From Promethearchaeota archaeon (GTDB lineage: Archaea; Asgardarchaeota; Lokiarchaeia; Sigynarchaeales; SOKP01): a stretch of 43,960 bases of DNA. The notes beneath the pieces were generated by a model that saw only the letters and a program-made list of their open reading frames with translations, had not been told where the DNA came from and did no database searches. Numbering within the stretch: position 1 is the first letter of the stretch; each line of letters starts with the position of its first letter. Made by a program: the position numbers and the translations under genes. Positions 1 to 6,983 of this stretch are shown here, in pieces. The stretch is taken from NCBI GenBank assembly GCA_019058515.1, contig JAHPYY010000096.1, forward strand, positions 1 through 43,960, written 5' to 3'.

Positions 1-148
1 ACATGTTGGCATACATTAATATAATCACTTCTTTCTAATAAGCTTTCAGTTAGATTTCCACTGGAAATAAACTCTGAGAAATAGTAATTATAATTATAAA
101 AAAAATCAGCAAATTATAAGACAGAAGGTTAGGCTCAAACAGATTCAA

Positions 149-475
149 TCATTTAAATCCTTTGAGACTGTTAATATAGTCTTTAGTCAGAAACATGAAT
201 TTTTTAAAATCTTCATTTTTTAAGAAAATTGACTCGCAGGAAAAAACTAATTGAATGTAGGATTTCAAGTACTTTGGACCAATTATTATTACTCCAATTG
301 GTATGACAAGGTAAATTATATCTATTATAAAAAGCGCGTGTTGTATGTAATAATCTATTCCAAATACCACCCACCCACTTATTAACCAGATTCCAAAAAT
401 TACTAAATAAGTAAGCCAGAATTTTGTATTGAACTTAATACGTTTTAACCAATATTTCAAACCTAAAAATATCAC
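149..475 (-). CDS. hypothetical small membrane protein
   Basis: This 108-residue ORF from a GTG start is not recognised. It has two strongly hydrophobic stretches (about residues 18-40 and 46-66) between a basic N-terminus and a polar C-terminus, so a two-pass membrane protein is likely. The frame stays open upstream of the GTG for another 26 hydrophilic codons (back to a stop near 554-556) without an ATG, GTG or TTG. Either the GTG is the real start or this is the remnant of a longer gene. There is no informative neighbour on its left. It could be a real small gene or a decaying one. Confidence 0.4.
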   Translation of the reverse strand: MIFLGLKYWLKRIKFNTKFWLTYLVIFGIWLISGWVVFGIDYYIQHALFIIDIIYLVIPIGVIIIGPKYLKSYIQLVFSCESIFLKNEDFKKFMFLTKDYINSLKGFK

Positions 476-840
476 GGATGGATTAAGGTTCTCATCGGGG
501 TATATTTCCTTGTCCTTTTTTAGTGTTTCTTCGTTATTTGTACCGTGTATATGTTAACACCTAATATTTTACTAAATAAGACAAATGGATTTCCAAATTA
601 AATAAAAGAATATAACTGTTATATTTAAGTTTTTTTTGGATTTATCTAAGAAAGGAGAGAATAAAAATGGGTCAAGTTAAGAGATAATCATTTCTTTTTA
701 AATGCTTATAAATTATAGAATCGTTGATTTACTTTTCTCTTTATAAATAGTATCTAAAATTTAAATTGGATTTGCTTTATCTATCAATAATTTTTAGTTC
801 TTCAATTCAGAGTCAATATAAATTTATTATATAATTCTTT
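476..840. other. intergenic region upstream of feoAB, no gene recognised
   Basis: This AT-rich gap of more than 300 bp holds no convincing long gene. It contains the in-frame, start-less extension of the small membrane ORF on the minus strand (to about 553). It also has one orphan translation-start signature on the plus strand (a purine-rich AAAGGAGAGA at 651-660 with ATG at 667 and a stop after six codons). The feo operator and promoter lie directly to its right. No tRNA-like or repeat structure was seen. Confidence 0.5.
667..687 (+). other. possible six-codon leader ORF with strong Shine-Dalgarno
   Basis: ATG at 667 follows AAAGGAGAGA (651-660) at good spacing and a TATA-like atatttaag at about 621. 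The frame closes after only six codons (MGQVKR). It may be a leader peptide, the ruined start of a lost gene, or chance. It lies about 245 bp before feoA and upstream of the feo operator. Confidence 0.2.
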
Positions 841-860
841 TATTTAGGTATACCTAAATA
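841..860. promoter_or_regulatory. DtxR/IdeR-family-like operator of feoAB
   Basis: TATTTAGGTATACCTAAATA is a perfect 20-bp palindrome. Its TTAGG...CCTAA half sites resemble operators of archaeal and bacterial DtxR/IdeR/MntR-type metal-dependent repressors. It lies 72 bp before the feoA ATG, and its right edge touches a TATA-like element (859-866). A bound repressor would therefore compete with TBP/TFB. Iron-dependent repression of the ferrous iron uptake operon is the natural reading, inferred from the palindrome and gene content. No regulator gene is present in the window. Confidence 0.75.
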
Positions 861-866
861 TTTAAA
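859..866 (+). promoter_or_regulatory. TATA-like element of feoAB promoter
   Basis: tatttaaa follows directly on the palindromic operator and overlaps it by two bases. With normal archaeal spacing the transcript would start near 888-892, giving a leader of about 40 nt before the feoA ATG at 933. Confidence 0.45.
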
Positions 867-932
867 AGGAACCATACCAATAGTAACTTGATAATAATAA
901 CTTTTTATAGATATTAATTATCTTGATTTAAA

Positions 933-1211
933 ATGAAAGAGATACCAATTTCCAAGGGTACTAGCCTAGTTAAATGCTTGACTGAATGTGATAAGGGAGA
1001 ACAATTAATTGTGTTAAGCGTTCAGTCGGGAAGGAACGCAAAAATAAGGTTGGCAAATTTAGGTATTGTTCCTGGTGTTGAAATTATAAAAAAAAATTCC
1101 GCACCTTTTCGAGGTCCTATTGAGATAATCGTAAAAGGTACTTCTTTGGTTATTGGACGAGGATTAGCAGCTAAAATCTTTGTAAATTGTAATAATACAT
1201 GTGCTGCTTAA
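933..1211 (+). CDS. feoA: FeoA, ferrous iron transport accessory protein
   Basis: This 92-residue protein is the usual size for FeoA, the small SH3-like partner of the FeoB ferrous iron transporter. The family pattern is visible: a beta-rich segment with GRNAKIRLANLGIVPGVEI (a short G-x-x-x-R-L-x-x-L-G-I-x-P-G signature) followed by a central FRGPIEI stretch and a conserved V-I-G-R-G-L-A near the end. It acts in the cytosol and is thought to modulate FeoB. It is the first gene of a two-gene operon, 55 bp ahead of feoB, and sits behind a DtxR-like palindrome. The C-terminus carries two cysteines (residues 86 and 90, CNNTC), which could bind metal, but this is not known for the family. No FeoC is seen. 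Confidence 0.9.
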   Translation: MKEIPISKGTSLVKCLTECDKGEQLIVLSVQSGRNAKIRLANLGIVPGVEIIKKNSAPFRGPIEIIVKGTSLVIGRGLAAKIFVNCNNTCAA

Positions 1212-1266
1212 GTTCTATTTTTACTAATAACAAACTATTTTTAAAAGAAGAATTTGAGGATTTGAA

Positions 1267-3414
1267 ATGAGTTGTCACATTCCTAAATCCAAAAAAAGAT
1301 TTATGGGAAAGGGATCATTAGAGACTATAAATATCGCATTGGCTGGAAATGCTAATGTAGGGAAGTCAGTCATCTTTAACCAATTAACTGGATTATCACA
1401 GACAATTGGAAATTGGCCTGGAAAAACTGTAGAGCGAATGGAGGGACAACTAGAGTTCTTAGGTTATCATTTTAATATCGTAGATTTACCCGGAATTTAT
1501 AGTCTATCCACCTATTCCTTAGAGGAAATTGTTAGCAGGGAATACATCGTATCAGATGATGTTGATGTTATAATCAATGTAATAGATGCTACGAATTTTG
1601 AAAGGAATCTGTTTTTTACTTTTCAATTGCTTGAACTCAAGGTTCCAATCGTCCTTGCTGTTAATCAGATGGACATATTAAGAAAGAGGAAATTAGATCT
1701 CGATTTTGAAAAATTGGAAAAGATATTTAAACTTCCAGTTATTCCCGTAGTGGCAGTCCATGGAAAAGGAGTACACCAATTATTAGAGGAAGCGATCGAA
1801 ATGGTAGTTTTTCGTCACCCCCATAGACATCATCACGAAAAGCAAGTGAGAAAGCACCATTCCCACGGTTATCATCGCACTCGACACATTCACGAACATT
1901 TAGAGGTTGGTACACCCATTAAATCTGAATTTAAATTTCCGAATTTAGCCTCAATTTTAACCTATGGAAAAGAAGTTGAAGTTAGATTAAGCGGAATAGT
2001 CGCTGAAATTGAACGCTTTAAAGATCAATTGTTAGAATTTAGATATCCCTCTCGATTTCTAGCAATTAAATTGTTAGAAGAAGACAAGGAAATATTTAAG
2101 ATTTTCAGTCAAAACCCGGAATTAAAAAATATCATCGAAAAATCACGGGTATACACTAACGAGTTGCAAGAAATACATGGAGAAGATACCAATACTATTA
2201 TATCCTCCGAAATTTATAATAATATTAGAAAGGTTGTAAATGAAGCATTAATTGAGAAGCCGGAAGCGAATCTGAGAAAAGAAACTCTTAAAGACAAGCT
2301 AGAACACTTAACCACTCATTCTGTTTTTGGTTATATAATTCTTGCGTTAATTATATATGGGATATATTTTTTCACTATTACATTAGGAGGTTATTTGGGA
2401 GGATTAGTAGATGAGATATATGGTTTATTTACCGACTATGTTCATTTACTTTGGGGAGACACAAATCCAATAGTATTAATCCTCTGGGATGGAGCTGTAG
2501 GAGGATTTTTTGGAGCAATTGGAGGAGTGTTAGTTTATGTTATCCCTTTTTTCTTAGTTATAGAAATACTTCAGGATTCGGGTTATTTACCTCGAGCTGC
2601 GTTTTTAATGGATAAATTTATGCATGTGTTAGGAGTCCACGGAAAAACAGTGATTCCTATGATACTAGGATTCGGATGTAATGTTCCTGCCTGTGCAGGC
2701 TGCAGAATTATGGAAACAGAAAGAGAAAAGATGATTTCAGTTGCGTTAACATCACTTATTCCTTGTGCAGCAGTTTTAACTGTCGTATTTGGTTTAGTGG
2801 GTAAATATCTCGGACCATTTTGGGTTTTTTTCTTGTTTTTCATTAATTTTACTGTAATTTTGATAGTAGGTAGAATTTTAAAGAAAGTAATGCCTGGAAG
2901 TTGTAGTGAGTTGATAATGGAAATGCACGAATATAGGATCCCGAACTATAATGTTATCTTAAAGCAAACTTGGCTGAGATCTAAAGAATTTATTTACAAG
3001 GCACTACCCTTAATCATTGTTCTTGGAGCTATACTCGAAGTATTGCTAATGTTTAATCTGTTAGAGCCTTTGAATGTAATTTTATCACCGATTACTGTAT
3101 TATGGTTAGGTTTACCCATGATAACGGGAGTTTTCCTAATTTATGGAATTTTACGTAAAGAATTAACTTTAGTATTGCTGTCCGTTTTAGCCAGTAGTCT
3201 AGGTTTAACGATTTTGGATCTTATGAGTCCGTCCCAGATGTTGATTTTTAGCATGATAACGATGTTATACATACCATGTTTTGCGACGATAATTGTAATA
3301 GCGAAACAAACTAACTGGATTTACGCATTAAAAATATCAGTACTAGAAATAAGTATAGCCTTAGCAATAGGAGGTGTATTTCACTTTATTTTTATATTTA
3401 TTCCCTTCTTATAG
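1267..3414 (+). CDS. feoB: FeoB, ferrous iron transporter with GTPase domain
   Basis: This 715-residue protein has the FeoB layout. An N-terminal cytosolic G domain shows G1 GNANVGKS at 27-34, G3 DLPG at 73-76 and G4 NQMD at 133-136. A helical linker follows, then a polytopic membrane domain from about residue 345 with the two Gate-like repeats, including a conserved PCAGCR-type segment near 478-483. It imports Fe2+ across the plasma membrane. Unusual here is a His-rich insertion at residues 184-211 (12 His in 28 residues) between the G domain and the linker, plus Cys3-His4 at the N-terminus. Many FeoB proteins carry metal-binding tails, but this position is less common. It follows feoA by 55 bp and shares its iron-type operator. 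Confidence 0.96.
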   Translation: MSCHIPKSKKRFMGKGSLETINIALAGNANVGKSVIFNQLTGLSQTIGNWPGKTVERMEGQLEFLGYHFNIVDLPGIYSLSTYSLEEIVSREYIVSDDVDVIINVIDATNFERNLFFTFQLLELKVPIVLAVNQMDILRKRKLDLDFEKLEKIFKLPVIPVVAVHGKGVHQLLEEAIEMVVFRHPHRHHHEKQVRKHHSHGYHRTRHIHEHLEVGTPIKSEFKFPNLASILTYGKEVEVRLSGIVAEIERFKDQLLEFRYPSRFLAIKLLEEDKEIFKIFSQNPELKNIIEKSRVYTNELQEIHGEDTNTIISSEIYNNIRKVVNEALIEKPEANLRKETLKDKLEHLTTHSVFGYIILALIIYGIYFFTITLGGYLGGLVDEIYGLFTDYVHLLWGDTNPIVLILWDGAVGGFFGAIGGVLVYVIPFFLVIEILQDSGYLPRAAFLMDKFMHVLGVHGKTVIPMILGFGCNVPACAGCRIMETEREKMISVALTSLIPCAAVLTVVFGLVGKYLGPFWVFFLFFINFTVILIVGRILKKVMPGSCSELIMEMHEYRIPNYNVILKQTWLRSKEFIYKALPLIIVLGAILEVLLMFNLLEPLNVILSPITVLWLGLPMITGVFLIYGILRKELTLVLLSVLASSLGLTILDLMSPSQMLIFSMITMLYIPCFATIIVIAKQTNWIYALKISVLEISIALAIGGVFHFIFIFIPFL

Positions 3415-3465
3415 GTTACTAATTCTTAGTATTGTATTTAAAAAGGTAATAAATCTCATAGAAAA

Positions 3466-4281
3466 ATGAAACTTCAAGTCGATATTACCGAAAAAGTAGC
3501 GGAAACGATGCTTGGACCGTTATGGGCTAGAGCTACTTACGCACCCAAATATCCCGAGATATTGGACGATCCTAAAGCGTATGAATTAATCAATAATTTA
3601 GATTACGATTTTTCCGAAATTGAAAAGATAGGAGAATGGCGAGCTATAGGACTTCTCGCAAGAGCTAGACATTTTGACGACACTGCGAAAAAATATATTG
3701 AAAATCATCCACAAGCCACCATTGTAAGCATTGGCAGCGGATTAGACACAACTTTCTATAGACTTAATAATGGTAATATTAATTGGGTGGATGTGGATTT
3801 ACCAGAAATAATAAAGCTAAGGAAAGAATTACTTCCTGAACCTGATAGAGTCATTTACATTGCAAAGTCCGCTTTTGATTATTCTTGGATAGAAGACATG
3901 CAGATTGAAGTAGAGAAAGGCATTTTTATAATTGCGGGAGGTTTTGTTTACTATTTCACAGAAAACGAAATTATTAGTCTACTTACGACATTTCGAGATC
4001 GATTTCCCGGTGGAGAGATGATTTTTGATGCTGTTTCCAAGTTGGCAACAAGAGTCACTAACAGAAGAGCAAAGAAGGTTGGTTCGAATTTGAGATTAAA
4101 GTTTGCTTTGAGGAATGTAAATAGATTCGTCTTAAACAAATTAGAAGGCATTGAATTAGTCAGCTCTATTTTAAACGGATACAATATTCCTACTCATCAA
4201 AATTGGTCTAAGGAAACAAAAAGAATGGTTAGGGCTATGAGAGTTTTGAAGACTGCTAAAATCATTCACCTACGGTTTTAA
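3466..4281 (+). CDS. LCMT/PPM-family SAM-dependent O-methyltransferase
   Basis: This 271-residue protein resembles the leucine carboxyl methyltransferase family and related class I O-methyltransferases. The family start ARARHFDD is at about 65-72. The glycine-rich SAM motif SIGSGLDTTFYRL lies at about 87-100, followed by the acidic motif VDVDLPEII. A later AGGFVYYFTENEI matches the 'eGll.Yl.e..v' motif of the family. The substrate cannot be read from sequence; bacterial relatives act on small molecules, eukaryotic LCMT on the PP2A C-terminus. The gene starts 51 bp after feoB, perhaps by read-through. Its stop overlaps the stop of the convergent carboxypeptidase in a shared TTAA. Confidence 0.85.
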   Translation: MKLQVDITEKVAETMLGPLWARATYAPKYPEILDDPKAYELINNLDYDFSEIEKIGEWRAIGLLARARHFDDTAKKYIENHPQATIVSIGSGLDTTFYRLNNGNINWVDVDLPEIIKLRKELLPEPDRVIYIAKSAFDYSWIEDMQIEVEKGIFIIAGGFVYYFTENEIISLLTTFRDRFPGGEMIFDAVSKLATRVTNRRAKKVGSNLRLKFALRNVNRFVLNKLEGIELVSSILNGYNIPTHQNWSKETKRMVRAMRVLKTAKIIHLRF

Positions 4282-5708
4282 CGCGGTCGAATTTGCATTC
4301 TTTTTGTTATTAACGCGTTTACACCCATTAAGCTTAATGTGCTTAAAAAAACAATGAAAAAGAAGCCTTCCTCGAACGCGATACCCTGACTCTTTGGATC
4401 GTAATACGATACCATTGTCAAATAGAGTAATGCTTGATAAATCAACTCGCAATTTTCTATGACTTTGTTTGCCGGTGGATTAAAGTAATCCCACACTCCT
4501 TTTAATATTGTCAATCCGGTGTTATAATCGGTTTTTTCTGTTAAAGCCTTTTGATTCCCATATATTTCGAAACAAATCGCAATATTGCTGTTTTCTTCCC
4601 CATTCCAATACATCCAATTTAACCAATGACCAGCTTCTCTACCGACAGGCATGTTCCAATGTCTATAACCCGTAATAGCGCTTATCTCCTTTGTAACCTC
4701 CCTATATAATTCTGTGTCTCCTTCTTCTTTGGGTTCGTAAAACGCATTAACCGGCGAATATAATTCGTCAATTCCGGAATGGAGCGAAACTGCAATACGA
4801 AAGTCATGATCTAAAATAAAGTCTCTTAATCTGGCTGTACAATTTTCCGAAAAGGGATAGGGACCCCTATAAGTGTCGTCGTTGAAATTATCAGAGGAAT
4901 AATCGGGATTTCCCCAACCATAATCGTAATTCCGATTTGGATCCACTCCACCTATAGAGTCTTCGCCTATTTTTCCATCTGAATCTAAATCGATTCCCTC
5001 GTATCCTATAACTTCCCCTAAATAATTTGGGTGCTCCGGAGTGTAACATTCGATAAATCCGTCTCCATCCACATCGGAAGGTTCAAAAATGTGAGATTTC
5101 CCATCGTATTCATCTCTAATACCGTCACCATCGGCATCTAGAGGTCGAGCAGTTTTACATTGCCATGGGAATTTGTGTATAACGGAAGCACCATCAATAT
5201 TAAGAGAAGGAATTACATATATCTCTTTTTTTCCTAAAATATCTAATATCGTTTGATTTCCTTTACTCCATTCGAAGGCAATCTTATCTAAGAAATACAA
5301 CGCATTTTCGACGGTAACTTGTTCTCGAGCGTGGTGTTGGGCAATGAACAGTACTTCTGTCTTGGGTTCTTGATATTTTTCATCAGTTAACCTTACGCAA
5401 TAAATATCTCGTCCAAAATATGTTTTCCCAATGGAAAAAACTTCCACAATTTCACCAAAAGTATCGTTTAATTGGATGATTTTCTCTGTTAACTCCTTAT
5501 AGTTGTGAAATGGACCGAATGTGGCACCGTATGTCAAAATATCATCACCCTCGATATCTCCCGAAGCAAATTCATATTCTTCCCAGAGATATTCATAACT
5601 TGAAGAGTTATAAGGCAGAGTCTCAGTTAGTATTTGATTATTTACTTCAAATCCGAAAGAAACAACGGGAGTTATAAGTATCCACAATAATAGATATTTA
5701 AAGAACAT
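4278..5708 (-). CDS. secreted, membrane-anchored M14 zinc carboxypeptidase
   Basis: This 476-residue protein has a signal peptide (about 1-20), an M14 catalytic domain and a C-terminal membrane helix (about 446-467) followed by a basic tail. It should therefore be tethered outside the cell. Zinc ligands are H126 and E129 (HAREQ) and H310 (VSLHS). DPNRN at 256-260 holds the substrate-binding Arg, and E381 (CFEIYG) is the catalytic Glu. Three Asp-rich loops, DADGDG at 191-196, DVDGDG at 212-217 and DLDSDG at 240-245, look like calcium sites inserted into the domain. It would trim amino acids from C-termini of outside peptides, fitting the amino-acid catabolism genes in the window. Its downstream neighbour is convergent. 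Confidence 0.93.
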   Translation of the reverse strand: MFFKYLLLWILITPVVSFGFEVNNQILTETLPYNSSSYEYLWEEYEFASGDIEGDDILTYGATFGPFHNYKELTEKIIQLNDTFGEIVEVFSIGKTYFGRDIYCVRLTDEKYQEPKTEVLFIAQHHAREQVTVENALYFLDKIAFEWSKGNQTILDILGKKEIYVIPSLNIDGASVIHKFPWQCKTARPLDADGDGIRDEYDGKSHIFEPSDVDGDGFIECYTPEHPNYLGEVIGYEGIDLDSDGKIGEDSIGGVDPNRNYDYGWGNPDYSSDNFNDDTYRGPYPFSENCTARLRDFILDHDFRIAVSLHSGIDELYSPVNAFYEPKEEGDTELYREVTKEISAITGYRHWNMPVGREAGHWLNWMYWNGEENSNIAICFEIYGNQKALTEKTDYNTGLTILKGVWDYFNPPANKVIENCELIYQALLYLTMVSYYDPKSQGIAFEEGFFFIVFLSTLSLMGVNALITKRMQIRPR

Positions 5709-5918
5709 AATTTTATTTAGTTAAGAATTTGCGACATTTAATTGTATCTAAAGCTAATTTTAGTTACTCTGTTTTTTTATTCCGACTTTACATTGATAGA
5801 TCATAAACCAATTTCATATTACAAATATAAATTTTAAATTAGGATTCTTGATTAAATATTAACTTCATCAATGATTTGAAGATTTGGTATTAAAAATAAA
5901 AGAATTAGGAGACCTAAA

Positions 5919-6266
5919 ATGACTGAATACGATTTAACAAAAGAGGAATTAGAGATTTTATACGACGTGTTTTTTAGGCGAATGATGGCTATAATGAAAG
6001 AACCTGAAGTAGATATTGATCCTTTCGCAGAGGTGATAAAACACTTGAGCCGTTTAAGCGGGATTTTTAGTTTTAAAAGCATGGTAAGTCTAATACCCGA
6101 AATGATCGCTTATGCCATAAGATACGGAATGTTAGTCGAGAAGTCTTACCAAGAAGAGCGCTACGACATTGTGGAGGAGCATCAAGAGGTAGACCCAGAA
6201 GAGGAACAAGAAAAAAGAATGCTGAAAATAAAAGAAGACATGGATAAGTTTAGTTTATACTTATAA
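5919..6266 (+). CDS. hypothetical acidic 115-aa protein
   Basis: This 115-residue protein is not recognised. It appears wholly helical: an acidic N-terminal helix, a central hydrophobic helical pair (about 38-73, including SLIPEMIAYAIRYG) and a highly charged Glu-rich C-terminus (about 78-110) that may form a coiled coil. A good Shine-Dalgarno AGGAG (5908-5912) precedes the ATG, which supports a real gene. It runs convergently toward small GTPase 1 with a 20-bp gap. A role as GTPase partner would be speculation from position alone. Confidence 0.7.
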   Translation: MTEYDLTKEELEILYDVFFRRMMAIMKEPEVDIDPFAEVIKHLSRLSGIFSFKSMVSLIPEMIAYAIRYGMLVEKSYQEERYDIVEEHQEVDPEEEQEKRMLKIKEDMDKFSLYL

Positions 6267-6286
6267 ACCATATTTTTTTTGATATT

Positions 6287-6832
6287 TTACAAAAGAGTCC
6301 ATTCTTGATGGTCTATATATTTGTAAAATAAAGCTTTAGTCATTTCATAGAAACCTTTTTCTACATTTTCCCCAGTCTTAGAAGAAAGCTCAATAAACGA
6401 AGCTAAATTATATTTTTTAGCCGCATTTAAGCCATCTTTATGAGCTACAGCCCGAAATTCCGCTAAATCTAATTTCGAGCCAACTAAGATTATTGGAATG
6501 TCTCCAGCATACTCTCGTAGAATTTGAGTCCAATCGGGGAGATGATCTAAAGTAACCGAATTAGTTATGTCGTAAAGAAAAAAACATCCGTTAGTTCCTT
6601 TACAGTATTGAGAAAGAAGAAATCTGAAGCGTTCTTCGCCCCCGAAATCCCAGATCTGAAGTTTCACTTTCTTATTGTTGTAGGATGTAGTTTTGGAGTA
6701 AAAATCCACCCCTATGGTGAGTTTTAAATCTTCGAGAAACGAGCCAGAAATATATCTAATTGTAAGCGATGTTTTTCCAACTGAAGCATCTCCTAACATC
6801 ATAATTTTAAATGTAAAATCGTATTCGTCCAT
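6287..6832 (-). CDS. Rab/Ras-like small GTPase 1
   Basis: This 181-residue single-domain small GTPase is of Asgard type. G1 is GDASVGKT at 14-21, the switch I Thr is T39 in LTIGVDF, and G3 is WDFGGEERFR at 61-70. G4 is at 119-122 and G5 is SSK at 150-152. Two key positions differ from Ras/Rab. The catalytic Gln after DxxG is Glu66, and the Asn of NKxD is Ser119 (SKLD). Switch I and strand sequence are Rab-like. The C-terminus (DHQEWTLL) has no cysteine, so it is not prenylated in the usual way. A cytosolic switch role is expected; the effector is unknown. It is transcribed alone, opposite to the 115-aa gene. Confidence 0.93.
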   Translation of the reverse strand: MDEYDFTFKIMMLGDASVGKTSLTIRYISGSFLEDLKLTIGVDFYSKTTSYNNKKVKLQIWDFGGEERFRFLLSQYCKGTNGCFFLYDITNSVTLDHLPDWTQILREYAGDIPIILVGSKLDLAEFRAVAHKDGLNAAKKYNLASFIELSSKTGENVEKGFYEMTKALFYKYIDHQEWTLL

Positions 6833-6983
6833 ACCTATATTAATATTAGCTTGACTTTTTATTTAATACCCTAGTATTATAAATTTTCCAAGTATATAAT
6901 CTTATTATTTCGATTACTATTTATAAATCAAAAAATTTCACCTCTCGTAAAGATTAATATTCCCTTAGTTATCAATTTTCTAA

